DNA of 64,000 nucleotides from Bacillus sp. IITD106 (GTDB taxonomy: Bacteria > Bacillota > Bacilli > Bacillales > Bacillaceae_C). Both the position numbers and the translations under genes were made by a program. Positions 47,353 through 56,744 of the stretch are shown in pieces. Where the stretch lies: contig NZ_JAIAZY010000009.1 of assembly GCF_019459225.1 (NCBI RefSeq), forward strand, positions 1 to 64,000. Reading direction: 5' to 3'. The notes under the pieces are model-generated. The model did no database searches. It was not told where the DNA came from and was given only the letters and a program-made list of their open reading frames with translations. Every line of letters starts with the position of its first letter. Within the stretch, counting starts at the first letter, position 1.

Positions 47353-48375
47353 ATGACGTTAAAAGTAGGGATTGTCGGAGTTGGGAACATTGGCAGTATA
47401 CATGCTTCCGTTTACAAGGAAAATCCAGAAACTGACATTGTTGCAGTTTGCGATATTGATAAGGAAAAAGCAGATGCAGCAGCCGCAAAATTTGGTGGAA
47501 CTCCCTTTTACAGCGTAGCAGATATGCTTAGCAGCAATATTCAATTAGATCTAGTCAGTGTTTGCACAAAAGGAGAAGAAAATGGAAGTGAGCATTTTGC
47601 TCCGACGATGGAATTATTACAGGCAGGCATTCCTGTACTTGGTGAAAAACCGATTTCCAATAACATTGACGAAGGAAAACAAATGGTTGAGATTGCAAAG
47701 AAAAACAAAATTCCTTATGCAGTAAATTTAAATCATCGCTTTACACCTGCGGCTGAAAGAGCGAAATCCTGGCTTGAAAGTGGAAGATTAGGAAAAATTC
47801 ATATGATCAATATGCGAATGTGGATTAATAATCCAGTAGAAAGCTCACCATGGTTTCATTTGCGGGCACTGCACCCCCATTCCTTTGATGTGATTCGCTA
47901 TTTTTGCGGCGATGTAAAAAGGGTGGCTGCCTTCATGATGAAAGGCGAAGGGCGCAAAATTTGGTCTAACGCCCAGGTTATTTTGGAGTTTGAAAATGGT
48001 GCAATTGGAAATCTTGTCGGTAGCTATGATGCAGGTGCAAGCTATGGTCTTGAACTGTGTGAAGTAGTAGGATCTAAAGGACGTTTTGTATTGGAAGACG
48101 CTTGCGAACATTTAACATTTTATCCAAGAACGAGCATCGAGACTGAAAAGTTCAGTTATCTTGGTGGAATGCGAGCTTTTCCTGAAACGTTCAAAAGCCG
48201 CATCAATTCTTTTGTTGATCAACTTGTTTCAGGTGTTACATATGACCGAGTAGATGGCTCAGGTGAAGATGCCTTAAAAGCGCAGTTCATTATTGAAGCG
48301 GCAATTAAATCGTGGGAAACGGGAACGATTGTTGATGTAAAAGAAGTAGGTCATATCTCGGGAGGGGTAAAATGA
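47353..48375 (+). CDS. Gfo/Idh/MocA-family sugar oxidoreductase
   Basis: A 340-residue NAD(P)-dependent dehydrogenase. The Rossmann motif GIVGVGNIGSIHA (residues 6-18), the catalytic EKPISNN (about 97-103) and LNHRFTP are visible. The C-terminal alpha/beta domain contains WFHLRALHPHSFDVIRYFCGD, which carries the conserved HxxD/H residues. It probably oxidises an inositol or sugar carbon. AGGAGG precedes ATG 47353. Its stop overlaps the next start (ATGA). A clear paralogue lies at 50.8 kb. Confidence 0.88.
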   Translation: MTLKVGIVGVGNIGSIHASVYKENPETDIVAVCDIDKEKADAAAAKFGGTPFYSVADMLSSNIQLDLVSVCTKGEENGSEHFAPTMELLQAGIPVLGEKPISNNIDEGKQMVEIAKKNKIPYAVNLNHRFTPAAERAKSWLESGRLGKIHMINMRMWINNPVESSPWFHLRALHPHSFDVIRYFCGDVKRVAAFMMKGEGRKIWSNAQVILEFENGAIGNLVGSYDAGASYGLELCEVVGSKGRFVLEDACEHLTFYPRTSIETEKFSYLGGMRAFPETFKSRINSFVDQLVSGVTYDRVDGSGEDALKAQFIIEAAIKSWETGTIVDVKEVGHISGGVK

Positions 48376-49196
48376 TCAAACTTGGTGTAAACTCCGTCTT
48401 ATTTAAGAATTTTGATTTTGCAACAGCTGCAAAACAAATCGCTGCATGTGGATATGATGGTGTTGAAATTTCCGCAATTAAAGGAATGTGTGAGCATCTT
48501 GTATTGGAGCGTTGGCAAGAACAAGCCGATGAATTGCGTTCAATTGTAAATGAAAATGGCTTGGAGTTTTTATCTATGGAAGTAGCATCATTAGATGAGG
48601 AGCGTCTTACTTTGGCTTTTGAAGCCGCAGCAGCTATTGGAATTCCAGTTGTAAACGTAGGTCCTGGTGGAAAATCTGGAGTGGAGGCCGATTTAGAGCA
48701 TTCCATTGAAACGCTCTACCACTTATCAAAAAAAGCGGAGAGTTATGGTGTTACACTTTGCGTGAAAGCACATGTCGGGAATGCCATCTATAATACGGAA
48801 ACTACCTTAAGAGCGATGGATGAAATTTCATCATCAGCGTTTGGAATCGACATGGATCCTAGTCATATTTATCGAGGAAATGAAAACCCCGAACAAGAAT
48901 TGCCAAAAGTATTAAGTAGAGTAAAACATATCCATATACGTGATTGTAAAGGCAGGACGGCTGGACCTGGTCCGATTCAAAATCAAGCATGTGGACGCGG
49001 AGATATTGACTTATTTGCCTATTGTAAAGCAATGGTGGATGGGAATTATTCAGGTCCGGTCGTTCTAGAAGTGATTGGAGCCAATAACCATTCACTAGCG
49101 GACGTTTCCATTGTTGCTGCAGAAAGCTATGGCTATTTGAATGCATGCTTAAAGGCACTCGGTGCAAGAGAAGCAAATATCGTTCAGAAAGGATAG
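48372..49196 (+). CDS. sugar phosphate isomerase/epimerase (TIM barrel), second copy
   Basis: A 274-residue xylose-isomerase-like protein: IAACGYDGVEISAI, SMEVASLDEERL, VVNVGPGG, TLCVKAHVG (metal position), GIDMDPSHIYRG, RVKHIHIRDCKGRT and VVLEVIG. These are the usual ligand positions of this fold. It resembles IolE/IolI- or hydroxypyruvate-isomerase-like members; the reaction is unknown. It starts in an ATGA overlap with the dehydrogenase, so the two are translated in step and likely act in successive reactions. The second sulfatase-like gene starts 5 bp after its stop. Confidence 0.85.
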   Translation: MIKLGVNSVLFKNFDFATAAKQIAACGYDGVEISAIKGMCEHLVLERWQEQADELRSIVNENGLEFLSMEVASLDEERLTLAFEAAAAIGIPVVNVGPGGKSGVEADLEHSIETLYHLSKKAESYGVTLCVKAHVGNAIYNTETTLRAMDEISSSAFGIDMDPSHIYRGNENPEQELPKVLSRVKHIHIRDCKGRTAGPGPIQNQACGRGDIDLFAYCKAMVDGNYSGPVVLEVIGANNHSLADVSIVAAESYGYLNACLKALGAREANIVQKG

Positions 49197-49201
49197 GTCC
49201 G

Positions 49202-50599
49202 ATGAAAAAGAAAGCAAATGTCATTTTGTTTGGAATTGATAGTCTTAGAAGAGACCGTATGAGTTCATATGGGTACGATCGATTGACGACGCCACATATC
49301 GATAAGTTCGCTAAAGGCGGAATATTGTTTGAAAATCATTTTAGCCCCAGTATTCCAACAACACCAGGATACGCATCCATGCTAACTGGAATGGATTGCT
49401 TTGGGACAGATGTTGTCGCGCTCAGACATAAGGGGCCTTTAGGGGATCACGTTAGAACTTTGCCAGAGGTATTGAGTGAGAACGGCTATAATACAACGTG
49501 TGTAGGCTTTACAGGAAACCCCTCTTCAAGAGGATTCCAAAAATATATTGATTATGAAGGTTGGGGACCTGATGAAACTAGTCGTTGTCCGAAAGCTGAA
49601 AATTTAAATAATGTTGCAATTCCTGAGTTAAAAAGATTAGCAGGAGAAGATAAACCATTTTTCTTATTTTTAAGACATATGGATCCCCATTCCCCTTACT
49701 TACCACCAAAACCATATGAACGAATTTTTTACGACGGTAATGAATGTGATCCAAATAATGACTCATTAAATAAATTGAAGGAGTTTAAACCATTTGCCGA
49801 TTATATTACTTCTTGGCTCCCAGAAGGATGTACTGATTCAGAATATGTAGATGCACAGTATGATGGTGCGATTGCCTATATGGATGCATGCATTCAAAAC
49901 ATTTTTACTACAGTGGAAGCACTTGGTATTGAAGAAGAAACGTTAATCATTGTTACCTCCGATCATGGAGAAACATTAAACGAGCATGAATGTTATTATG
50001 ACCATCACGGTCTTTATGAAAATACTTTAATCGTTCCTTTAATCATGAAATTTCCAGGAAAACTGCCAGCTGGAAAGAGAATTTCAAGTGTCTCGCTTAT
50101 AAAGGATATTATGCCAACAGTCTTAGAACTTCTCGCTATAGAAAGTGATATATCATTTGACGGTCGCAATCTAATAGAGCTAATTAATAAGGATAGGAAG
50201 CCAGTTTCACAAGTTTCGGAGTTTTATATAACAGAGTGTACGTGGATGAGAAAACATGGTTGGCGTACGCCAGAATGGAAATTAATTTGTTCACTTGAAC
50301 CGGATTTTCATTTTAAACCTGAGATCGAGCTTTATAATCTTATAAAAGACCCGGAGGAGTTGACGAATCTCGCCGATGAAGAGCCTGAAATCGTAAATAT
50401 GCTGATAGGAAGAATGAATAAATATATTGCTAAAAGAGAAGCTGAAACAGGCAGAACGAATCCAATGTATACTAACGTAAGCTGGCATGGTCGTGATCAC
50501 GGACCATTCAAAACTTCTCAAGAAGCATATGATTCATTGTATATCGGATCAATCAGTACAGCGCAGCAGCTCCAGGAAAAAGACAAAGAGAAAGTTTAA
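49202..50599 (+). CDS. second sulfatase-fold hydrolase, Thr at the nucleophile position
   Basis: A 465-residue alkaline-phosphatase-superfamily hydrolase, paralogous to the one at 35.4 kb: GIDSLRRDRMSSYGYDRLTTP (metal Asp), SDHGETLNEHECYYDHHGLYEN (Asp/His/His). The residues aligned to C-x-P-x-R are T53-T-P-G-Y57, followed by ASMLTG, so both the formylglycine Cys and the Arg are missing. No signal peptide: cytoplasmic. The frame opens at 49145, but AGAAAGGATAGG precedes ATG 49202. Last gene of the ASRT operon. It may hydrolyse sulfate or phosphate esters; the missing Cys favours a non-classical mechanism. Confidence 0.85.
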   Translation: MKKKANVILFGIDSLRRDRMSSYGYDRLTTPHIDKFAKGGILFENHFSPSIPTTPGYASMLTGMDCFGTDVVALRHKGPLGDHVRTLPEVLSENGYNTTCVGFTGNPSSRGFQKYIDYEGWGPDETSRCPKAENLNNVAIPELKRLAGEDKPFFLFLRHMDPHSPYLPPKPYERIFYDGNECDPNNDSLNKLKEFKPFADYITSWLPEGCTDSEYVDAQYDGAIAYMDACIQNIFTTVEALGIEEETLIIVTSDHGETLNEHECYYDHHGLYENTLIVPLIMKFPGKLPAGKRISSVSLIKDIMPTVLELLAIESDISFDGRNLIELINKDRKPVSQVSEFYITECTWMRKHGWRTPEWKLICSLEPDFHFKPEIELYNLIKDPEELTNLADEEPEIVNMLIGRMNKYIAKREAETGRTNPMYTNVSWHGRDHGPFKTSQEAYDSLYIGSISTAQQLQEKDKEKV

Positions 50600-50650
50600 G
50601 AAAAAAGTGCAGAACCACGCTCAGCCCCAACATGTTAAATGTAAAAGTCT

Positions 50651-50761
50651 TTGTTGATTCAGGTTATTTACCTTGAGGCGGCTGCTAACTGGAGCAAGAC
50701 AGCAAATCCCTATGTTAAAAATATAGACGATACAAAAGTACTAATGCTTTTTTTACAGTAA
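50651..50761 (+). pseudogene. possible C-terminal scrap of a solute-binding protein
   Basis: One frame reads YLEAAANWSKTANPYVKNIDDTKV followed by a stop at about 50759-50761, preceded by a stop at 50642. The composition is protein-like and recalls C-termini of family 1 sugar-binding proteins, but the match is too short to be sure. The rest of 50600-50844 holds only the hairpin below. Confidence 0.3.
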
Positions 50762-50763
50762 TT

Positions 50764-50800
50764 TAGAATGCTTCGAAAGAGTTACTTTCGAAGCATTCTA
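50764..50800. repeat. perfect 16-bp hairpin
   Basis: TAGAATGCTTCGAAAG (50764-50779) is exactly inverted as CTTTCGAAGCATTCTA (50785-50800), with a 5-base loop. No T run follows, so it is either a weak terminator or an operator-like structure in front of the second dehydrogenase. Confidence 0.75.
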
Positions 50801-50844
50801 ATTAAACTTGAAAAATATTAGCATTATGGAAAGGAGTGGACTAT

Positions 50845-51849
50845 TTGATTAAAGTGGCAGTAGTAGGTGTAAACCATATTGGCAAACTTCATTGTCGTTT
50901 TTACAATGGAAATCCACATTCCAAATTAGTAGCCGTTTGTGATCTAAATAAAGAACTCGCTGGAAAAGTTGCTGAAAATTACGGGGTTCCGGCTTATTCC
51001 AATCTAAAAAAAATGCTTAAGTGTGAAGAAATTGACATCGTAAGTGTTGCAACTGGAGGATTTGAAAATGGTTCCCATCATTATGAACCTGCTATGGCTG
51101 CGATGGAATACGGAAAGGATGTATTGGTTGAAAAGCCAATATCTAACAACATTTTTGAAGCTAGAGAAATGGTTGACTACGCAATAAAGCAAAAGGTACG
51201 ACTAGCCTGTAATCTAAACCATCGTTATGTCCCAACTGCTTATAAAGCTAAAGAATGGATTGATAATGGAGATTTAGGGACAATTCTATTTATGAATATG
51301 AAACTTACAATCGGAAATCCCAATGAATCTAGTCCATGGATTCACATAAGGGCATTGCACCCACATTCAATTGATGTTATGCGATATTTTTGCGGGGAAA
51401 TAAAAAGAGTTCAATCTTTTATGACAAAAGCACCCGGAAGAACTGTTTGGTCAACTGCATCAATTAATATGGAATTCACTTCCGGAGCTGTTGGTCATTT
51501 AACTGGAAGCTATGATATGGATAACAGGCATCCGATTGAATATTGCGAAGTCGCCGGTACGAATGGTAGATTCATTATTAATGATGTATATAATGACATG
51601 ACCTTTTTTCCACATGGAAATACAGAATTAAAAGTCTTCAAAAATTCTGTCCTATCCGGAATAAATGGTTTTAACGAAACAATAAAAAATCGTATTGATG
51701 TTTTTATTCAAGAAATTAATGATAATATTTCACCTGAGAAAATTACAGGTTCTGGAAATGATGCATTGGCAGCTCAAGAAGTAATCGAAGCAATCATTCG
51801 TTCACAAGAGGAAAATGGAAAAGTTATTGAGGTAAATAATGATAAATAA
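50845..51849 (+). CDS. Gfo/Idh/MocA-family oxidoreductase, second copy
   Basis: A 334-residue NAD(P)-dependent dehydrogenase, paralogue of the 47.3-kb enzyme with blocks such as LVEKPISNNI, LNHRYVPTAYKAKEW and WIHIRALHPHSIDVMRYFCGE almost identical in both. Rossmann motif AVVGVNHIGKLHC at the N-terminus. The frame opens at GTG 50836, which is part of the ribosome site AAGGAG; TTG 50845, 8 nt behind it, is the likely start. It is a single-gene unit between a hairpin and the AraC gene. Confidence 0.88.
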   Translation: MIKVAVVGVNHIGKLHCRFYNGNPHSKLVAVCDLNKELAGKVAENYGVPAYSNLKKMLKCEEIDIVSVATGGFENGSHHYEPAMAAMEYGKDVLVEKPISNNIFEAREMVDYAIKQKVRLACNLNHRYVPTAYKAKEWIDNGDLGTILFMNMKLTIGNPNESSPWIHIRALHPHSIDVMRYFCGEIKRVQSFMTKAPGRTVWSTASINMEFTSGAVGHLTGSYDMDNRHPIEYCEVAGTNGRFIINDVYNDMTFFPHGNTELKVFKNSVLSGINGFNETIKNRIDVFIQEINDNISPEKITGSGNDALAAQEVIEAIIRSQEENGKVIEVNNDK

Positions 51850-51987
51850 GAAGGCAAGCAACTGCGTTGAATTAGCTGAATGTTAGTAATATTCTTATCT
51901 ATTCATTTATATAATGCCCTTTAAAAACATTGTAGTGACAGCAATTACTCAGTATTTCAAATGAATCAATTTGTAGGAGGAGTAACA

Positions 51988-52917
51988 ATGAGTACTACGA
52001 GATATCAGAGTAGTGAATACATGAAGACAAAGGATTTCCCTTTCTGGATTCAACGATTCCGTCATGATTCTAATAATGTACCACCCGTTCACTCACATGA
52101 ATTCATTGAATTAGTGTATGTAATACAAGGTAATGCAAAACACGTTTTTGAAGGTCAATCGTATACGATTAAAACAAATGATGTTTTTATTATCAATCCC
52201 GGCGAAGTCCATACTTTTGAAGTAGAGAAGAATAAAAGTCTTGAAATAATTAACTGTTTATTTTTACCTAGCTTAATTAAAGATTCATGGTTAAAAGAAT
52301 TAGGTGTTTCGCAGTCAATGGATTATTTCTATATTCATCCATTTTTAAATCGAAATGAACGGTTTCATCATCTCCTCAATTTAGATGTGAACTATTCTGC
52401 TAGATTTCTATCCTTATTAGAAGGAATGATGCACGAATATAATAGGGAGAATTCTTGTTATTCGACTTTAATACGTCTGCAAATGGTTGAATTATTGATT
52501 TTGCTTTCCCGAATTTACAATGAAAGGAATTCTGTTTCAGAAAAAACCGTTACAACTGATAGTAGTAATAGCATATTAGTTCAACGCATTTGTGGCTACT
52601 TGTCGAGGAACTATGATCAAAAGGTATCGATTCAAGACCTATGCCATATTTTCAATATAAGTCCTCGGCATCTTAATCGGCTTTTTAAGCAGGAAACGAA
52701 GAAAACAGTTATTGAAATGTTACATAGTATTAGGATTGAAAAAGCGAAACAATTTCTTTTGGAGACAGATGATAAGGTGATTGATGTCGCCATAAGAGTA
52801 GGCTATGACGATTCTGCTTTTTTTAGTAAACTCTTTCGCAAAATAGTAGGCTGTCCTCCAGGAAAATATAAAGGAAGGTCGACAGCAAGCAAGATAAATA
52901 CGATCGTTCCTATTTGA
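51988..52917 (+). CDS. AraC-family regulator with N-terminal cupin domain
   Basis: A 309-residue AraC regulator: cupin sensor with PPVHSHEFIELVYVIQGNAKHVFEG and NPGEVHTFE (about residues 35-80), and a C-terminal double helix-turn-helix (VSIQDLCHIFNISPRHLNRLFKQETKKTV, VIDVAIRVGYDDSAFFSKLFRKIVGCPPGKY). AGGAGG precedes ATG 51988; the frame itself opens at 51961. It ends 14 bp before sat, so it may be co-transcribed with the sulfate genes and regulate them or the sulfatase cluster before it. Confidence 0.88.
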   Translation: MSTTRYQSSEYMKTKDFPFWIQRFRHDSNNVPPVHSHEFIELVYVIQGNAKHVFEGQSYTIKTNDVFIINPGEVHTFEVEKNKSLEIINCLFLPSLIKDSWLKELGVSQSMDYFYIHPFLNRNERFHHLLNLDVNYSARFLSLLEGMMHEYNRENSCYSTLIRLQMVELLILLSRIYNERNSVSEKTVTTDSSNSILVQRICGYLSRNYDQKVSIQDLCHIFNISPRHLNRLFKQETKKTVIEMLHSIRIEKAKQFLLETDDKVIDVAIRVGYDDSAFFSKLFRKIVGCPPGKYKGRSTASKINTIVPI

Positions 52918-52931
52918 AGGGGAGTATATAA

Positions 52932-54125
52932 ATGAGTGTCTATGCGTTGCGCTATAACGTTAACATCGACCCACATGGCGGAGTTTTAATTAATAGAGAA
53001 GTAAATAAGAATGAGAAAGAAAATCAATTAAAAAGGGCTTCACACTTGCCTTTCTTAATCGTTTCAGAATGGACGATTTCCGATTTAGAGTTGATCGCTA
53101 TAGGTGGTTTCAGTCCTTTGACAGGTTTTATGAAACAATCAGACTATCAATCTGTAATAAATCATATGCGCCTAAAAAACGGACTTATATGGAGTATCCC
53201 GATTACATTACCTGTTTCTCTTGAGGAAGCACGTCTGTTTAAAATTGGCCAAGACATTGCCCTTAAAGGAACGGATGATCATATTTACGGAATATTAAAG
53301 CTTGAGGAAAAGTTTTTATATGACAAAAAAGAGGAAGCCCAGTTTGTTTACGGTACGACAGATATTGCACATCCCGGTGTAAAAAAATTGTATGAACAAG
53401 GAGACGTTTATTTTGCAGGGCCGATTACCTTATTAAATAGGCCTAATCACGGAGAATTTACTGCTTATTATAAAGACCCTGTCCAAACGAGAGAAATGTT
53501 TACTGATCTAGGTTGGAAAACGATCGTCGGATTTCAAACACGCAATCCTGTCCATCGGGCTCATGAGTATATACAAAAAATCGCGATGGAAAATGTAGAT
53601 GGATTATTATTAAATCCATTAGTTGGGCAAACGAAATCTGATGATATTCCTGCACATATTCGGATGAAAAGCTATGAAGTACTCTTAGAACAATACTATC
53701 CTAAAGATAGAGTTAGATTAGTTATATATCCTGCTGCCATGCGTTATGCAGGGCCAAGAGAAGCGATCTTACATGCATTAGTACGAAAAAATTATGGTTG
53801 TACTCATTTTATCGTAGGACGAGATCACGCTGGCGTAGGTAATTATTACGGAACATATGAAGCTCAAGAATTAATTTGTATTTACGAAAGAGAAATCGGC
53901 ATAAACATTCTTAAATTTGAACACTCATTTTATTGTAAAAAGTGTGAAAACATGGCTACTGCAAAAACTTGCCCTCATCCTCAGGAACATCATCTTCATT
54001 TAAGCGGTACAAAAGTTAGAGAGCTGTTAAAGAGCGGGATTAAGCCGCCAAAAGAATTTTCTCGTCCAGAAGTTGCTGAAATCTTAATAAAAGGATTGCG
54101 TGACAAAGTGAATGATGACAATTGA
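52932..54125 (+). CDS. sat: sulfate adenylyltransferase (ATP sulfurylase)
   Basis: Makes adenosine-5'-phosphosulfate from sulfate and ATP. The 397-residue bacterial/fungal-type enzyme has FSPLTGFM, the catalytic [14 protein letters not shown] (H-x-x-H), [11 protein letters not shown] and [12 protein letters not shown] motifs; the CxxC-type cluster [13 protein letters not shown] near residue 340 is typical. GGGG-A-G precedes ATG 52932. It overlaps the permease gene by 14 bp. Together with cysC it provides PAPS. No cysH, cysI or cysJ lies in the window. Confidence 0.95.
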   Translation: MSVYALRYNVNIDPHGGVLINREVNKNEKENQLKRASHLPFLIVSEWTISDLELIAIGGFSPLTGFMKQSDYQSVINHMRLKNGLIWSIPITLPVSLEEARLFKIGQDIALKGTDDHIYGILKLEEKFLYDKKEEAQFVYGTTDIAHPGVKKLYEQGDVYFAGPITLLNRPNHGEFTAYYKDPVQTREMFTDLGWKTIVGFQTRNPVHRAHEYIQKIAMENVDGLLLNPLVGQTKSDDIPAHIRMKSYEVLLEQYYPKDRVRLVIYPAAMRYAGPREAILHALVRKNYGCTHFIVGRDHAGVGNYYGTYEAQELICIYEREIGINILKFEHSFYCKKCENMATAKTCPHPQEHHLHLSGTKVRELLKSGIKPPKEFSRPEVAEILIKGLRDKVNDDN

Positions 54126-55887
54126 AATCGGATTCGTATTGTTCGTTCTTATATTAATGTTGCTTGGTCTAGTTTTTGAAATAATTAGGCCAGACATTAT
54201 TCTTTTTTTTACTTTATCTATACTCATATTATCTGGTGTACTAACTACAGAAGAAGCATTCAAAGGCTTTTCAAACGAAGGGATGCTGACTATTGCTTTA
54301 TTATTTATCGTTGCAGCTGCGATTCAAAAGAGTGGTATTGCAGATGGAGTAATTAGGAAACTATTAGGAAACGGTTCATCCATTAGATGGTCCCTTTTTA
54401 AAATTCTTACTCCTGTTACCGCATTTTCAAGTGTTTTAAATAACACGCCTATTGTTGTGACGCTTACTCCTATCTTGCGAAAATGGTGTTCAGATCAGCA
54501 AATCTCACCTTCAAAATTTTTAATACCATTATCGTATGCGACCATTTTAGGAGGGACCTTAACATTAATTGGAACCTCCACGAATTTAGTTGTTCACGGT
54601 ATGTTGTTAGATGCCGGAATGGAAAGCTTTTCATTTTTTCAAATAGGTCTTGTTGCATTTCCTGCAGTGTTTTTTGGGTTGCTTTATATTATTTTATTTG
54701 GTTATAAGCTTCTCCCTAATCATAAAGTGCTGCTTGACAAAGTGAATGAGCAAAGTAAAGAATACATTTCTCAATTGGAAGTTGGGGAAGATTTCCCTTT
54801 TTTGAACAAAACTGTAGAAAGTGCAGGGCTTAGAAGATTAAAAGGATTATTTTTAATTGAAATCATTCGTAAAGACGAAAAAGTGTCTCCTGTAAAATCA
54901 ACGACAATCATTAGGCAAGGAGATAAACTTATTTTTACCGGTCTTATTTCAACGATTGCAGAATTACAAAATATAAAAGGGCTTCAGCTTAAAACGGACT
55001 CAAATTTATCTCTGGACATGTTAAAAAACGGTAATACACAGCTCGTAGAAGCAGTTGTGTCTCATCATTCATCGCTTTTATATAAAAAGATACAAGATTC
55101 TTATTTTCGTAGTAAATTTGATGCCGGAGTGATAGCTGTTCACAGGCATAGGGAAAGAATAAAAAGTAAAATTGGAGACATTACGTTAAAACCCGGAGAT
55201 GCACTTTTACTTTTATGTGGTCCAGACTTTGATAAAAAAATAAAAGTATCAAATGATTTTTATGTCACAACCCCTTTAAAAGCGCCTTCCATATTGTATA
55301 AGAAGCGGGGCTGGTTTTCGTTAATTTTACTAGTAGCAATGATTGTTTTAGTAACCTTAAATATACTTTCGATGTTAAAGGCAATGATCATTCTTGTATG
55401 TATGTTATTAATTGTGAGAGCCATTACTCCAGAAGAAGCAATGAAATCACTACATTTGCCGGTACTTTTATTAATTGCTTGTGCATTTGGAATCGGTACA
55501 GCTTTGTTAGAGAGTGGTACAGCTTCATTTTTAGCAAGTGGATTAATCCTCATTGCCAAGCCTTATGGAGTTTTAGCTGTATTAAGTGTTCTTTATCTCG
55601 CAACCAATTTGCTTACTGAATTCATTACAAATAGCGCGGCTGCAGTCATTATGTTTCCTATTTCGATAGAAATGGCGCATATGATTGGAATTGAGCCTAT
55701 TTCTTTTGTACTTGCGATTACCATTGCTGCTTCAGCTAGCTTCTCCACACCGATAGGATACCAAACAAATTTAATTGTTTACGGACCTGGAGGCTACAAA
55801 TTTATGGACTATGTAAGAATCGGAATTCCTTTAAATGTTATTGTGATGTTTTCGACTATTTTTATGATCTACACTTTTTGGGTATAG
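54112..55887 (+). CDS. SLC13/DASS-type anion permease with two TrkA-C domains
   Basis: A 591-residue membrane protein: an N-terminal set of about six helices with the SNT-type motif [14 protein letters not shown] and [12 protein letters not shown], two cytoplasmic TrkA_C (RCK-C) domains (about residues 205-290 and 300-375), and a second set of about six helices with [13 protein letters not shown] and [16 protein letters not shown]. This matches bacterial sulfate permeases of the SLC13 family (SdcS/SLT type). Being wedged between sat and cysC, it is most likely the sulfate importer. It overlaps sat by 14 bp. Confidence 0.9.
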   Translation: MMTIEIGFVLFVLILMLLGLVFEIIRPDIILFFTLSILILSGVLTTEEAFKGFSNEGMLTIALLFIVAAAIQKSGIADGVIRKLLGNGSSIRWSLFKILTPVTAFSSVLNNTPIVVTLTPILRKWCSDQQISPSKFLIPLSYATILGGTLTLIGTSTNLVVHGMLLDAGMESFSFFQIGLVAFPAVFFGLLYIILFGYKLLPNHKVLLDKVNEQSKEYISQLEVGEDFPFLNKTVESAGLRRLKGLFLIEIIRKDEKVSPVKSTTIIRQGDKLIFTGLISTIAELQNIKGLQLKTDSNLSLDMLKNGNTQLVEAVVSHHSSLLYKKIQDSYFRSKFDAGVIAVHRHRERIKSKIGDITLKPGDALLLLCGPDFDKKIKVSNDFYVTTPLKAPSILYKKRGWFSLILLVAMIVLVTLNILSMLKAMIILVCMLLIVRAITPEEAMKSLHLPVLLLIACAFGIGTALLESGTASFLASGLILIAKPYGVLAVLSVLYLATNLLTEFITNSAAAVIMFPISIEMAHMIGIEPISFVLAITIAASASFSTPIGYQTNLIVYGPGGYKFMDYVRIGIPLNVIVMFSTIFMIYTFWV

Positions 55888-55901
55888 CAAAGGAGATTTT
55901 A

Positions 55902-56501
55902 ATGAAATCAACAAATATTATATGGCATGAACAACAAGTAAGTAAAACAGATAGACAATCATTGCATGGGCATAAGAGTGGTATTCTATGGTTTACAGGC
56001 TTATCTGCATCAGGAAAATCGACTCTTTGTGTTGAAATAGAAAAAAGATTATATACATTGGGAATGAGCACTTACGTATTAGATGGAGATAATATAAGGC
56101 ATGGGCTTAATAAGAATTTAGGATTTAGTCCAGAGGATCGTTCCGAAAATATTCGTAGAATTGGAGAAGTATCAAAATTATTGGTAGATGCAGGAGTTAT
56201 TACTTTAACTGCGTTTATTTCCCCATATCGAAACGATCGGGAACTTGTCCGTAATATGGTTGATGCCCATGAATTTATTGAAATTTACGTAAAATGCAGC
56301 ATAGAGGAATGTGAAAGAAGAGACCCTAAAGGATTATATAAAAAAGCGAGACTAGGGGAAATAAAAGACTTTACTGGTATTAATGCGCCTTACGAAGAAC
56401 CTAATAATCCCGAAATAATAATAGAGAGCGACAAAGAAACAATTGAAGCATCGGTAGAAAAAGTTATACAATATTTAAAGGATCATCAATATATAGAGTA
56501 G
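55902..56501 (+). CDS. cysC: adenylylsulfate kinase
   Basis: Phosphorylates APS to PAPS. The 199-residue kinase has the Walker [41 protein letters not shown] and [14 protein letters not shown] signatures, [26 protein letters not shown] for sugar-nucleotide binding. AAAGGAG leads to ATG 55902; the frame itself opens at 55878 inside the permease gene. Closing gene of the sat operon; a terminator follows. Confidence 0.95.
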   Translation: MKSTNIIWHEQQVSKTDRQSLHGHKSGILWFTGLSASGKSTLCVEIEKRLYTLGMSTYVLDGDNIRHGLNKNLGFSPEDRSENIRRIGEVSKLLVDAGVITLTAFISPYRNDRELVRNMVDAHEFIEIYVKCSIEECERRDPKGLYKKARLGEIKDFTGINAPYEEPNNPEIIIESDKETIEASVEKVIQYLKDHQYIE

Positions 56502-56518
56502 AGAAAATGATCTTTGAT

Positions 56519-56569
56519 AAATATCCTTTGTTATGGGAAATATTTTTCCATAATTAAGGATATTTTTTG
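56519..56569 (+). terminator. rho-independent terminator of the sat operon
   Basis: ATATCCTT (56521-56528) pairs with AAGGATAT (56556-56563), with an inner TTATGG/CCATAA stem, followed by TTTTTT. The rest of 56570-56744 holds nothing recognised. Confidence 0.85.
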
Positions 56570-56744
56570 AATCTGCTTTTTTAAAAATGAATTCGTAAAC
56601 TTTATTCTTGTCGCTTATTTTACGGTAAGGACAAAACTCCTGTACGCATGAAGGGTCAGCGGCTTGTTATGGAGTCTTTCGCTATTAAAGTTGACAATCA
56701 TTAATCCCCTTAACAGGGCAAAACAAACATAAGGAGACATTTTC

